Assembly (NCBI GenBank): GCA_011763485.2
Contig: JAANSK020007800.1
Coordinates: 1 to 29,466, forward strand
From: Isoetes engelmannii
Lineage: Eukaryota; Streptophyta; Lycopodiopsida; Isoetales; Isoetaceae
Direction of reading: 5' to 3'
DNA length: 29,466 bases
The notes beneath the pieces are model-generated. The model was not told the DNA's origin. It saw only the letters and a list, made by a program, of their open reading frames with translations, and did not search any database. Made by a program: the position numbers and the translations under genes. Positions 1-9,628 of this stretch are shown here, in pieces; the stretch's first letter is position 1, and every line of letters begins with the position of its first letter.

Positions 1-825
1 TACTACAGATACCCACATCATTCTTCTTCTTGGCTGCCATAATACTACAGGAGGCCAACATCTGTTTCCAGTCTAGCACCAGACTAGCCATGAGGAGCAC
101 TTCCGAAATATATTCTAGTAGGGGGACCGTACTAAAGAGTCATTTCCTTCTTCTTGGGGCATTCAATACTAAAGAGATGTTTGTATCTTTTTCCAGATAT
201 CTGCATCCCATCTCCCAGCCAGCCTATTAGGAGCTTACAAGAACAGGATCTACATCCGAAAGACAAGCTCCTCCTCAAATCTGAAACTTACCTGATGCGC
301 AACTCCCATAGCCGGCAACCTTGTGGAAGATGCAAGAACAAGAAGCAGATGCCAGGAACATTAACCTTGCCATACAACACAGAAGCCTCTGATCCGTTAG
401 AAGCTGAAAGATTAGGAAGGAGAACTTTCCTGGCTAGATGCACAAAAGGGAATGAAAGATTGGGACAGAAGCTGCACAGCCGGTCCCTGGAGCGCAGATC
501 CCTAGAGGCCTTCCAGCAGCTGGAGGGAGCAGAGGACCACAAGTGGGCAGGGGCAGCCCAAGCCGCCCCCCTACAGGTTCGTCAGGGACAGGGCCACCAT
601 CTCCGTTACCTTTTTCCCACGTTGCAGGAACCACATGGTCTAAATTTCAAGGTGTCAGCAGTACCTTTGTGTGGCACCAGTCTAAATTCTGGGGTGTCAG
701 CGGTGCCTCCACCTTGCCGCACATCGGCACTGCGTCCACCCCGGAATTTAGATCAAGGTGTAGTTCCAATATAAACAGTGGGTTGGACTTAATGTTATTT
801 TGTGTTTGAATCGTTTGCCATAACA
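1..825. other. Intergenic stretch with no supported gene
   Basis: I see no gene here that I can defend. A 206-codon open frame at 154-774 (+) has no recognisable domain, no conserved motif and overlapping open frames on both strands, so it is probably chance. The only internal structure is a diverged 42-bp tandem duplication at 639-722, where 'TCTAAATT' plus a GGTGTCAGC block recurs at 639 and 681. The sequence may be part of an old retrotransposon, but no LTR end, primer-binding site or polyprotein motif is visible. Confidence 0.5.
639..722. repeat. 42-bp tandem duplication, two diverged copies
   Basis: The block starting TCTAAATT and containing GGTGTCAGC followed by GTACC/GTGCC appears at 639 and again at 681. 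The first ~28 bases of each unit align well; the rest has diverged. It is non-coding as far as can be seen. Confidence 0.6.
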
Positions 826-901
826 AGGATATACTTTCTTTACCTTGGTTTCGAAGATCCCAGAGGATATACTTTCTTTACCTTGGTTTCGAAGATCCCC
901 G
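826..901. repeat. 38-bp near-perfect tandem duplication
   Basis: Two adjacent 38-base units (826-863 and 864-901) begin AGGATATACTTTC. They differ only near the last bases, CCAG in the first and CCCG in the second. The near identity suggests a recent local duplication. No gene overlaps it. Confidence 0.93.
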
Positions 902-1783
902 AGGTAGTGATCCTGTTCTCTAGGATCACCAACCAAAAAGATCTCGTCCTCCGGTATTACACAGTCAATTGCACAGTTAATGGATTATTGCATAGCTTTG
1001 GAGCTTTTTTTTGTCGGTTTAGAGCTGGACCATAGCTCTGGCGCTTGCCTTGCTTTCTCCTCGGTGCTACCTGCACCTCTAATCCAGGGCATTCCTACCA
1101 TTCTGGAAGTGATCCCATCCGACTCGGTGGAGAATCGAGGGAGACAAACCCATCAAAAATCTGCCCTGGTTTTCCTATAAGGGTTTGCTGAATGGGCTCT
1201 CCAAAAATTTTGGCACCATAAAATTACATTTAGCCGCAAGTCTCGTTATAAATTTTGAGATTGGTAAATAATCATACTGATGTATGACCAACACAAACAA
1301 ATGTATATTAAAGACGCATGTGGTTAAAGTGGGTCTCATGTCATTCTCACTGTTAATTTAGAACAAGCTTATATTGAGTTAAAAAGGCACAAAAATCATT
1401 TTAGGCCCCATTATTGTCTGAAAAAAAGCATTTTTTCTTTTGTGAATAAAAAAATTAAGGAATACAAATGGTCTTTTTTTCTCGGATGGCGAATCGAGAA
1501 ATTAGAAAATATCCGTGGTGTCACAGCAATTACACCCTTTTCACATACGGAACACATAATAGGAACAACGTGTCAAGCACCCTCCAAGCTGTTACAAGCC
1601 ATGGGAGCAACTTGAAGACTAGAAATATGTATACGCTGACATGTCCAACCGATGTAACCACCCTGTTCTTGCCTCCTTTCTTCAATGAACAAGTCTTTCC
1701 ATTGCTCCCGAGCATATACTATCTGTTGAGATAAGGACTGCAAAAGACAAAATCAAGTTAGTTAATTGATGCTACAAACAAGA
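902..1783. other. AT-rich intergenic DNA without a supported feature
   Basis: Only short open frames (under 90 codons) occur on both strands, none with recognisable motifs. Homopolymer A and T tracts are frequent around 1420-1460. I see no transposon end or RNA gene. Confidence 0.5.
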
Positions 1784-2664
1784 CAAATTAAATAAAAACC
1801 CATTTTGAGAGCCATTTCTGAAAAAAGCAGGTTTAAGGATGAGTCGAGAGAGATAGCTCAAACTAAAAAAGGCAGGTCTAGGGACAGCTCGGAGAAAGGC
1901 CAGGTCTAAAGGCAGCTCAAAGTGAGAGCTCAGAGTGAAAAAGGGCAGTTCTGAGAGCAAGTCGAGAAAGGCAGCTCAAAGTGAGAAAACGCAGGTCTGA
2001 GGGCTTTTCTCGACTCACGAGTCGAGATAAACACTTCAGAGTAAAATAATGCAGCTTTGAGTACCATTCTCGACTGGCGAGTCAAGTGTCCTAGTGTTGC
2101 GTAGATGTGTTGAGTGCATGTCTGATGTTCTTCCTTAGGTTGGCGTCTTGGCTGTGGTTTGGCTTGGGTAGCATCTTGAGTAGGGCTTCATGTTTCGTCT
2201 GGTCTTCTTGGCTAGTCTAGTCATCTCTCATGACATATGCTAGTTTATTTGGGTTCATTTATGACTCCGGTATACCACTCGACTCGACTGACGAGTCAAG
2301 AAAGGCAGCTCAAAGTGAAAAAACGCAGCTCAGAATACCTTTCTCGACTTGCATGAGCTCCCTTTCTTCACTTGCGAGTCTAGAACAAAAAAGCAACTCA
2401 AAGTGAAAAAATGCAAGTCTAAGGGATAGTCTCAGCTGCCTTTCTTGGCTCGCAAGTCGAGAAGGATACTCAGAGCTACATTTTTTACACTGAAGTGTCT
2501 TTCTCGACTCGCAAGTAAAGAAAAGCCCTCAAACCTGCGTTTTCTCACTCTGAGCTGCCTTTAGACCTGGCCTTTCTTTGAGCTGTCCTCGGACCTACAT
2601 ATTTCACTAGCTGCCTTTCTCCACTCACCAAAATGGCTCTCAAAATGGTTTTTTATTTAATTTG
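1784..2664. mobile_element. Foldback element with ~300-bp imperfect inverted arms
   Basis: The left end starts CAAATTAAATAAAAACCC at 1784. The right end, read on the minus strand from 2664, starts CAAATTAAATAAAAAACC and continues with the same CATTTTGAGAGCCAT. The two arms stay alignable inward to about 2090 on the left and about 2385 on the right. This includes a perfect 25-bp inverted match between 1895-1919 and 2551-2575. The arms consist of degenerate units of roughly 55-60 bp that carry GGCAGCTCAAAGTGA, a GCAGGTCTGAGGG block and CTCGACTCgcGAGTCGAG-like palindromes. The loop (about 2092-2290) is unrelated sequence. No clear target-site duplication is visible, so a foldback transposon or an inverted satellite block are both possible. 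There is no coding capacity. Confidence 0.75.
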
Positions 2665-2790
2665 TTAAGAGTGAAAAAATGCAGCTCAGAGTGAGAAATT
2701 GCAGCTCTGAGGTCCTTTCTCGACTAAATGCATCTCAAAGTGAAAAAACACAGCTCTAAGAGCCTTTCTCAACTCGCGAGAGTCGACAAG
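2665..2790. repeat. Additional degenerate CTCGACTCGCGAG-type repeat units
   Basis: Immediately outside the right foldback arm, further copies of the same unit appear. AGTGAAAAAATGCAGCTCAG, GAGTGAGAAATTGCAGC and CTTTCTCGACT are each followed by a similar copy ending near 2790 in CAACTCGCGAGAGTCGAC. They show that the repeat family is tandem in part and extends past the inverted structure. Confidence 0.7.
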
Positions 2791-3292
2791 ACAACAAATT
2801 GAAACAAACCATGATTCTTGACTAGTTAGATTTCTCACAACTTCAGTCTTTAGACTCGAAGAATTAAGATATAGACTTATGGTGGATCACACCATATTTC
2901 TAGGATATATGAATTTAGGGTGCCCCATCTTTGAAGAAAGCATTCATTAATGTAAAGCAAGCTTGAAGCGTGGGTAAGGAGTAGGAGGAAAAAAATAGGG
3001 AAGGAGAGAATCAACTACAAGAGCCATTTGTTCAAAATTCGTAGAATCATAATGTCCAATGTGAAGGGTGTCGTTGAAAGGTCTTCCAAGTGATAAGTTG
3101 GAAATAGGCGTACCTATTGACTATGTCCTCTTGGAATAAATTTTTAATAGGCTGATGATGAATATAATGAAGGTGAAAGTTTTGCAATAAGGCTTCAGGT
3201 TCATTTCAACTTCCTTATTTACAAGGTACACCTTGAGGTAACTGCAACAAGTAGCTTCCCTCATCAAAGACTTCTGAGTTGGATGTCTGCAT
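2791..3292. other. Intergenic DNA, nothing recognised
   Basis: No open frame of note, no repeat and no RNA gene could be seen here. The sequence is AT-rich with scattered purine-rich tracts around 2960-3010. Confidence 0.5.
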
Positions 3293-3436
3293 GTGGTTCA
3301 ATTGTCCTTCAAGAACATTGATATGCTAACCATACACAATGAACGGGCTGCAGATATAGAATACGTGGTTCAATTGTTCTTTGAGAACATTAATTTCCTT
3401 ACCATACGCAATGAACGGGCTGCAAACATAGTTTTC
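3293..3436. repeat. 72-bp tandem duplication, in frame with a coding remnant
   Basis: Two 72-base units (3293-3364 and 3365-3436) begin GTGGTTCAATTGT and share ATGAACGGGCTGCA-type sequence near their ends. Because 72 is a multiple of three, the duplication would keep a + strand reading frame. That frame gives VVQL...NERAA in both copies and leads toward the coding remnant at 3441. Confidence 0.88.
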
Positions 3437-3866
3437 TCTTTACTATGAGTTTGCCTTGGGTGCCAAGCTTACCAAAATTGCTGCTGCAAGATTATCACTC
3501 TCACTTGTATCAAGCGAGGAGTTATCTAGTATGTCTGCTCTTTTGGAAAAACAGCCGAAAGAAGTTCTGGAAAAAGATACTTGCGAGGCACCACCATTTG
3601 TTGTGGCCCTTATATCAATTTTGCATCGATTGATAACACAATCAACTTCTATGTTAGTTCTGGAAACTTTTACCCTTGTCAGCAGAACCTTTTAACGGAC
3701 TTGCATTTGCACGTGATCTTTTAGAAACTTTTTTTCTCTTCAGACTTCACCATGTGGTCTGCCGAGGGATCAATCCATCAATTCCAAGGCCATATTTTGA
3801 AGTTGTTTTCCAAACGCATGCAGAATCATCACGTGCATTACACTCTGACTTCAACTTGACCGGCTA
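3293..3866 (+). pseudogene. Broken protein-coding remnant of unknown identity
   Basis: A frame running through the 72-bp duplication gives NERAANIVFSLL and hits a stop near 3446. A different frame then encodes YYEFALGAKLTKIAAARL (from about 3439) and runs to 3695. A third open stretch at 3676-3867 contains RPYFEVVFQTHAESS. The composition (Leu, Ala, Ser and Glu rich, likely alpha-helical) looks like real protein rather than chance, and the frame changes point to decay or unrecognised introns. I do not recognise the family; a helical-repeat host protein fragment is only a guess. No start codon, splice pattern or transposon motif settles the question. Confidence 0.4.
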
Positions 3867-3867
3867 G

Positions 3868-5039
3868 CATTATATCTTTTTGTGCTGCTAAGCCACTCCT
3901 CGTAGATGCATGGTCAATTGGACCTGATAATTTGTTTCCTGAACTTGCCTCCAGTTGGGTTTCATTACTTTCCCTCTTCTTCATTTCACTGTGGCCTTGA
4001 TTTTACTCTTACCATCCAGTACACATTGGCATGGAGATCATCCCCCACATTGGCATCCAATCCCCATTAGAGTGTTTTATGTCATTCTTGTCCCTTGTTT
4101 GAGTAGCTCAAGTGGGTGCTGAAGCATATGGCTTTATCACATCGTGGTCGTCGTGGCTCCATCTAAGAGAACTGTATCTCCCATTAGAGTCTCCCATGTT
4201 ACCATCCTGACATGTTTTATCATGATCTTAACCTCTCTACAGATCTCCTTATCTTCAAAGTCAACATCCTCGTCGAGCCTGGGATTCTGCCTTACCTCAT
4301 CATTGTTTTCCATTGCTGTAGCCTAGAAACCCTTCCTTTCCTCTGCTTGAACAATCGGCCTTCCAGCAATATTGCAACTAATTTGATGTTCTTGAGGTAC
4401 CTCGGTTCTCTACGTGAAGCCCAGGTCTGAGGAATTTGGTATGTTGCAAGTTTAGACCGCAACGCCTTGAACTCCAAAAAGGCCATGAAATTCTGTTGCA
4501 AGAGAAAAATGCAGACAGCGATACATAAAATGGAATATGCTTACATAAGTACCACAAGAAGCATACAACAATTATAATTATGAGTTAAGAACTTGTTGCC
4601 CCATTATAATGGTACCTAAAAATACACAAATCCAAACAGGCCTTTTCCCCAAGTACAACTGAACAAAGCTACCCAGGAGAGCAATCCAAGCACAACAAAA
4701 CAGAGCTATACATGAACAAGAAAAGCAGCAGGCCAGAAAGCCAAATTTGACCTGGCATAAGGAAAACCTAACAGCCACATAAAGGAAGCAAAATGATGCT
4801 TTACATTCATGCTGAGGTTGATTTTGCAAGGAACAAGAAGATCGTAGGATGGAGATGAAAAAATAAAATAAAAGGTGCATGGAACTTGAATAAGGAACAG
4901 AGGAATTGTAGCACAAGCACAGATCCTGCCCTATTTGCCGACTCCCATGTGGGGAGAGAGAAAAGGAGTGAATGGGCACTTAGCTTCCAGATGGAGGAGG
5001 CCTATGGACTGCCTACGATCCTTATTCAATAGCAGGATG
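3868..5039. other. Long stretch without a supported gene
   Basis: Several short open frames occur, including a 133-codon Cys-, Ser- and Phe-rich one on the minus strand (4578-4979), but none has family motifs. The right part (about 4600-5040) lies just upstream of the LINE and may belong to its 5' region; this cannot be shown from sequence alone. No repeats or transposon ends were found. Confidence 0.4.
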
Positions 5040-5326
5040 CCTTGAGAATTCTTTCAGAAGCTTTGCCTGATGACTTAAGGATGGCTAAAAATTTCTACGA
5101 AGAAGTATGTTGCATTACCAACGAAAGAAAGGCACAGAGATTTACTTAGATCAGGCACGAACTATTTCCCTGCTGGCAAAACCCGTCTTCAAAGTATCTG
5201 GTTCCAAAAATTGAACCTGGCAGAACCGGGTTGAAGTGTCCGGCTCCAAGAAGTATAGGTTGAATGCCCGCCAGGAGGAAGCTTGAAACAAGTCCTAAGG
5301 TCTTCAGATGGATGAAGACCTTTCAC

Positions 5327-5355
5327 TCCAATGCAGGCCACTCCAATGCAGGTTG
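5327..5355. repeat. 14-15-bp tandem duplication
   Basis: CACTCCAATGCAGG occurs twice in immediate succession with one base between the copies. It lies in the putative 5' region of the LINE and is one of many short tandem duplications in this window. Confidence 0.85.
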
Positions 5356-5497
5356 AGCACAAAAAGAGATGTTTGCAAGAGGTTGCAGAGCTCAAAAAGA
5401 TCCAACAAAATGGGCTGTCTATAGAGATCCAGTCATCATTCGTGACAAGATCCACAAATAGGGATTAAAGGTCTATGAGACCATCAAATCCCTGGCT

Positions 5498-6240
5498 ATG
5501 GCAGCATGGAATTGTAATGGGACCTTAAGATCTGATCCAGGTGGTCTTATGGACCTTGTAAAAGAAGAGAGATTGTCTTTTTGTCTGAAACACATGAAAC
5601 AACAGAAACTGGTCTTCCAGAAGTGTCGGGTTACTCCCGAGACTCAATTTACAGAAGCAAGAAGAAAGGTAAACGAGGATCAGGAGGGGTAGCAGTCCTT
5701 TGCAACATCTGTGAGGCAAGGTTTCTGCGGATCAAGATATAAACCTCTCCAGTAGATTGCATATATGTTGCTGCCTGCTACTTTCCGCCTCAAAACTCGG
5801 ATTTTAATGATGTGATACGCAAGAAGGAACCTTCCCATACATGGCTTTATTCGATGGTATTGCTAAATTCTCAAAGCAAGGCAAAATCTCAAAGCAAGGA
5901 AAAAGCCTACTTTTAGGTGATTTTAACGAGAACTGCAGATGCCCAACTTCAATTGGTGGATTTTGAAGCTGACCCTGTTTTGTTGCCATCTTTATCTCCT
6001 TGTTTTGCTGCCATCTTTATCTCCTGCTGAAACAGATACTATGCGAAAGTCAGCTGATCATAATGCGGAGATTGCAAGGTATGGGCACTTCCTGTTGGAA
6101 TTTGGACAGATGCACAATCTTGTCATTTACAATCGAATGCAGCAGTAGCCTGACTCATCCAACTATACTTTCAATCCTCAAAGCGACGGTCATCGCGTGG
6201 TGGATTGTTTGAAGGGGTCCCCAGCCTTGACAAAGGAAAT
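5498..6240 (+). pseudogene. LINE ORF2 endonuclease domain, frameshifted
   Basis: The frame opens at an ATG giving MAAWNCNG, the typical N-terminus of LINE endonucleases with the conserved Asn. After a frame change near 5570 the homologous frame reads IVFLSETHE (catalytic Glu motif), then GYSRDSIYRS and GSGGVAVLCN, and ends at a TAA at 5740-5742. Read-through gives ACYFPP. Further on, LLGDFN (5907-5927) is the catalytic Asp/Asn motif. A segment at about 6040-6235 encodes HFLLEFGQMHNLVIYN and SDGHRVVDC, the end of the domain. At least two frameshifts and several stops show it cannot be translated as a whole. In intact elements this enzyme nicks target DNA to prime reverse transcription. Confidence 0.87.
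5975..6024. repeat. 25-bp tandem duplication inside the LINE
   Basis: TGTTTTGTTGCCATCTTTAT at 5976 recurs as TGTTTTGCTGCCATCTTTAT at 6001, a period of 25. It is not a multiple of three, so it adds to the frame disruption of the endonuclease remnant. Confidence 0.88.
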
Positions 6241-6387
6241 TGCTAAGGTTTTAGTCCCACTCAGCCACCCACGGGGGATCATTCCCCCAAGAACCACCCT
6301 ACTTTCATTTTGAGTGTGATCACTTTCTTGATCTTAACTATAATCTTGAGCTTGATACACGACTGAGGGGCATTCATATGTCTCAAA

Positions 6388-6792
6388 ATGTGGAATAAAA
6401 AGCCACGATGCTCATTTCTGCTATACCACACCTTCCCACATAAGCTCTCACATAAGTTCTGCTCCTTTCGTAAGCAACATGGACATATGCCCCAAAACTT
6501 TTGGTATGACGAGGATTGCAAATGTCTTCACAAGCAGCTTGAAGAAGAAACGGCAGCATGCTCTCTTACAATTACAGCGACTAAGAAGGCCTACAAGAAG
6601 CTGATCCGCATTACAGCGACTAAGAAGGCCTACAAGAAGCTGATCCGCATGAAAAAAAGAATGTATATAAAGCGATTGAGAGAAGACATGCTTAACTTGA
6701 TGTGCAGTAACAAATCTGCTAAATTTTGGCAGAAGATCCTTGCTAAAAACTCTGATTTGCCTCTCATAGACCAAAAAGTGTGGACCACTTAG
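6388..6792 (+). pseudogene. LINE ORF2 linker between endonuclease and RT
   Basis: A 134-codon open segment rich in Lys, Arg and Glu lies between the endonuclease and the reverse transcriptase. It contains NFWYDEDCK and AKFWQKILAK, as in LINE linkers where WWxxEC-like and FW motifs are common. An in-frame 13-residue duplication sits in the middle. The frame ends at a stop at 6790-6792, before the RT. Confidence 0.7.
6571..6648 (+). repeat. 39-bp perfect in-frame tandem duplication
   Basis: Units 6571-6609 and 6610-6648 are identical and each encodes ITATKKAYKKLIR. A 13-codon perfect duplication within an otherwise decayed LINE implies a late event. Confidence 0.95.
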
Positions 6793-6824
6793 TCTCGATC
6801 ACTTCTTGATGTGGAACAATCAAT

Positions 6825-7703
6825 TTGCTGGACCTTGGACTGCAGCCCCAGCCCCAATCCGCCTCTCCTTTCTCTACTTCCCTTATCCAAGAAGCTATGA
6901 GTAAAATGAATATTGGAAAAGCAAAAGATTGTGAGAACCTGCAGGCTGAATTTCTGATACATGGAATGGATACCCTTGCGTCCATTGTGGCAGACTTATT
7001 TAATGAGATAAATCTGCTCAGGCTTTCCAAAAGCATGGACCATTAGTGTATTGCTGCTTTGTGGATTTCCGCAAAGCCTTTGATACGGTCTCTCGGGACC
7101 ATCTATTTCTTAGACTTATAGAATTGGGATCGTCACAACAATTCATATGGGCTGTTTCAACGCTTTATGAAAATGCCTTGGGAAAAATCGAAGTGCCCAG
7201 AGGCGGGTCGGAGGAAATCAGCAGCACGGTAGGGTTAAACAGAGCTGCCCCTTAACCCCTACATTCTTTGGTTTATATATCGATGAGCTGGAAAGCTCTG
7301 TACCAGCACTTGGGGACGGGTCTGCTTTAGCTGAGGAGTGCATTCCACCCTTCTATATGCGGACAATGTGGTACTTATATCCTCTTCCCTTGAAGGCCTT
7401 CAGCATCACCTACGGGCACTTGAAGAATTCTGCACGCAAAGAGAGCTCAAGGTAAACTTGGACAAAACAAAGGTGATGGTTTTCAACACATCACGAGCTT
7501 GCATGCATCGCAACCCCTTCTTCTTTATGGATCAACAAGTAGAAGTGGTCTCTCGTTATACTTACTTGGGGATGCAATTTAAAGGTCCCATCTTTAGCAT
7601 GAAAGATGCAGCATACGCAAGACTCACAAAAGGATATGCCTTGCTTCCAATGCTCGAAAGACAATGTTTCCAATACCTTAGTTCGAGCAGCTGCTTTATA
7701 TGA
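6825..7703 (+). pseudogene. LINE reverse transcriptase, deleted and mutated
   Basis: The N-terminal RT segment at 6825-7046 includes AMSKMNIGKAKD, a conserved LINE RT block. The next segment (7046-7255) begins VYCCFVDFRKAFDTVSR, which is motif A with its catalytic Asp. The blocks normally lying between these two are missing, implying an internal deletion near 7040. After a stop near 7253, a frame from 7338 carries motif C as LLYADNVVLISSS, where the usual YADD is YADN (AAT at 7365-7367). It then continues with KVNLDKTKVMVFN and YTYLGMQF. Loss of the second Asp, the deletion and the frame changes make the enzyme dead. Confidence 0.92.
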
Positions 7704-7900
7704 AGCCTTGATGTGGGGATGGCATGACAGTTAAGAATGGGCTCAAAATAAAGAGGCTACAAATCCACTTTCTGTCCAAAATGATTACGAGCAAAGCCTC
7801 TGTTCTGCATCCAATTTAATAGCAGAATTTCGGCCACTCCTCTGCAGCAGCATAAGGTAGAGCAGCTTGGGTTGAGGCAGCAAGATCAAAGCAGGCTTCC
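7704..7900 (+). pseudogene. LINE ORF2 segment between RT and C-terminus, degraded
   Basis: Short fragments such as ALYEALMWGWHD (just after the RT frame) fit the post-RT region of LINE ORF2, but stops follow quickly. No RNase H motif could be seen. Confidence 0.5.
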
Positions 7901-8442
7901 ATGGATTGCCCCTCAAGGCTTCAAAAAGGTTGGCTGAAAAGGTTGGTACGCGAAGGCTTCGCAATGGCTGCCTCTTTGGGATTTGGTATGCACAATCTGC
8001 CTCCTTTCCAACATATCACGGCAGCTGCATCCAATACCGTTGTAAATCCTAAAGCTAAAAAGAGAGCTCAAAAGGATAAAAATCAGCTCATCCGACATGA
8101 TCTAGAGCTTCCATACATATCCAGGACATGGATAACTCCAAGTGATCTTCCCACCAAGATGCAATTTTACAAAGATCACTTCCTTGAGATCAGGGGAGAT
8201 GGTTTCATCAAGCATCCCAGATACTTGAATATCACCTTGCACATAAAGTGAGACATGCTATTGGTCAGCTCAGGCATCCGCTTGAGATTGAGCCTGGCCG
8301 GGCAATTAGACTTAAAGTCGAGCGGACGAAGAGGATCTGCAGATTGTGCCATTTGAATGTAGTTGAGTCTGAGGAACACCCCATCTTTACATGTCCCGTC
8401 TATTATGAAATACAGGCAGGTTCCATTTGCTTGTTTCAGGAA
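7901..8442 (+). pseudogene. LINE ORF2 C-terminal region with CCHC knuckle, left half
   Basis: A 116-codon segment (7901-8251) with DLELPYISRTW and FYKDHFLEI is followed, after a frame change near 8222, by the frame from 8248. That frame reads HAIGQLRHPLEIEPG and RICRLCHLNVVESEEHPIFTC. The spacing Cys-x2-Cys-x9-His-x4-Cys is the C-terminal knuckle found in many LINE ORF2 proteins. Coding homology stops at 8442, exactly before the hAT target-site duplication, and resumes in the same frame at 9205. Confidence 0.85.
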
Positions 8443-8450
8443 CCTACCTC
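8443..8450. repeat. hAT target-site duplication, left copy
   Basis: CCTACCTC, identical to 9197-9204. An 8-bp duplication is the signature of hAT insertion. Confidence 0.95.
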
Positions 8451-9196
8451 CATCGTTGCACTGGAACATAGGAACGAAACGGATCAGAACAAAACGGAAT
8501 GCCAGACGGAACGGAATGTCGACCTAGTTGAACGCAGTGTTTCTCGGAACAATTTTTTTTTTCCACGTTCACTTTTTGGACGTTTTTTTGCATGTTCACG
8601 TTTTTTGTTTTCTGTCATGTGTTTGCCTTGCCATTAATGCCTTCGGCTGCACATTTATTTTGCCCGGAGATGTCATGCCATGATTTAGCTTCTGCATCCA
8701 CTCTTGCAGCAGATTGACCACCCAGATCCAGATGATACAAAAACTGAAGAGGAAGAGGATCCCTTTGGGCTACAGGAAGCAGAAGATTATGAAACTGAAA
8801 TAGAAGATGAGTGGGTTACAAATGAAGATGAAGAAGAAGAAGAATCTGATATAGACGAAAATGAGGAATGATCTACGTCTAAACAATTTGGTCTTTAGTT
8901 TTAGGTACTATCTACTACAATTATACGAAAGTATGCTGCCTTATGTAATCTTTTGTGAGGTCAACCAGATCTGAACTGCTGCTACTCTTGTACCTAACCT
9001 AGATCAGTTCTTATCTGCTAATAGTGTACCTGAGCTAGATGAGCTCCTATTTGCTAATGTATATTTTGGCCTTCATGATGTTAGAAGTATTAGTAGTTTT
9101 TTCATTTGTTTCGGACGTTGTTCCAACACTTGTTTTGTTCCGCCGTTTGTTCCGTTTTGTTCCAGAGGCATAGGAACACGTTCCGGTGCAACCATG
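8451..9196 (+). mobile_element. 746-bp non-autonomous hAT transposon nested in the LINE
   Basis: The element begins CATCGTTGCACTGGAAC (8451-8467). Its right end (9180-9196), read on the minus strand, is CATGGTTGCACCGGAAC: 17-bp terminal inverted repeats with two mismatches. Perfect 8-bp duplications CCTACCTC flank it. Subterminal copies of GGAAC/GTTCC and AAAACGGAA cluster at both ends, as hAT transposases require. Inside is an acidic open tail (8710-8871) that may be the last transposase exon, so this is probably an internally deleted derivative. It interrupts LINE codons that join in frame across one duplication copy, so it inserted after the LINE. I assign + strand from the acidic exon only. 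Confidence 0.93.
8710..8871 (+). pseudogene. Acidic C-terminal exon carried by the hAT element
   Basis: A 53-codon open stretch follows a plausible splice acceptor (CTCTTGCAG ending at 8709) and ends with TGA at 8869-8871. It starts QIDHPDPDD, carries EEEEDPFGLQEAEDYETEIE in the middle and finishes with ESDIDENEE. Such strongly Glu/Asp-rich tails occur at the C-terminus of some hAT transposases, after the dimerisation domain, but no dimerisation or DDE motif remains here. It could also be captured host sequence. Without an upstream exon it cannot be expressed on its own. Confidence 0.5.
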
Positions 9197-9204
9197 CCTA
9201 CCTC
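9197..9204. repeat. hAT target-site duplication, right copy
   Basis: CCTACCTC, the partner of 8443-8450. Confidence 0.95.
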
Positions 9205-9628
9205 TCTGTCAAAACTCATCAGATATGAGCACCAGAAATGTATAGCTCTTTTCCTCCACCAAATGACGGTTCATAGAAGAAATCTCTTGAAGGAGCAGGC
9301 TGATGGGACAGCTAGACAAGAAAATGACCTTACACAAAGGCAGATCACTCTCTTTCTCATTGGAGGTGATGGTGATAATAAATGTAAGACAGGTCCCCTC
9401 CCTGGACCTTCTAATTCGATCCCAAGCGGGGTCTCCATGAAAGTGTCAAGAAGAAGAAAGCGGACAATAAAGGACAAACATAAGCAGTCCTTTGACATTA
9501 CTTCATACTTTGAGCCGTGGCCAAGAAGAAAAGAATCTTATGATCTCATCATTTTAGTTCTCATCCTATCCCTAGCTGCACATAATTGCTGTATAAATGG
9601 TCTCATAGACCCAAGTGGTCTTTCGTAG
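9205..9628 (+). pseudogene. LINE ORF2 C-terminal end, right half
   Basis: Directly after the hAT duplication the LINE frame resumes as SLSKLIRYEHQKCIALFLHQ and continues through KVSRRRKRTIKDKHKQS and DITSYFEPWPRRKES to a stop at 9626-9628. An ATG at 9194 lies in the hAT end and target copy, so the apparent 144-codon ORF is an artefact of the insertion. The basic cluster would suit nucleic-acid binding. The final ~25 codons are less convincing and may be 3' untranslated sequence. Confidence 0.72.

Noticed and set aside
154-774. 206-codon open frame on the + strand
   Set aside because: It has no recognisable domain, contains a 42-bp duplication and overlaps comparable open frames on the other strand; chance is the simpler explanation.
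4578-4979. 133-codon minus-strand frame rich in Cys, Ser and Phe
   Set aside because: The composition reflects a purine-rich opposite strand. No signal-peptide, membrane or Cys-spacing pattern is convincing.
9194-9628. A stand-alone 144-codon gene
   Set aside because: Its ATG straddles the hAT end, and its codons continue the interrupted LINE ORF2, so it is not an independent gene.
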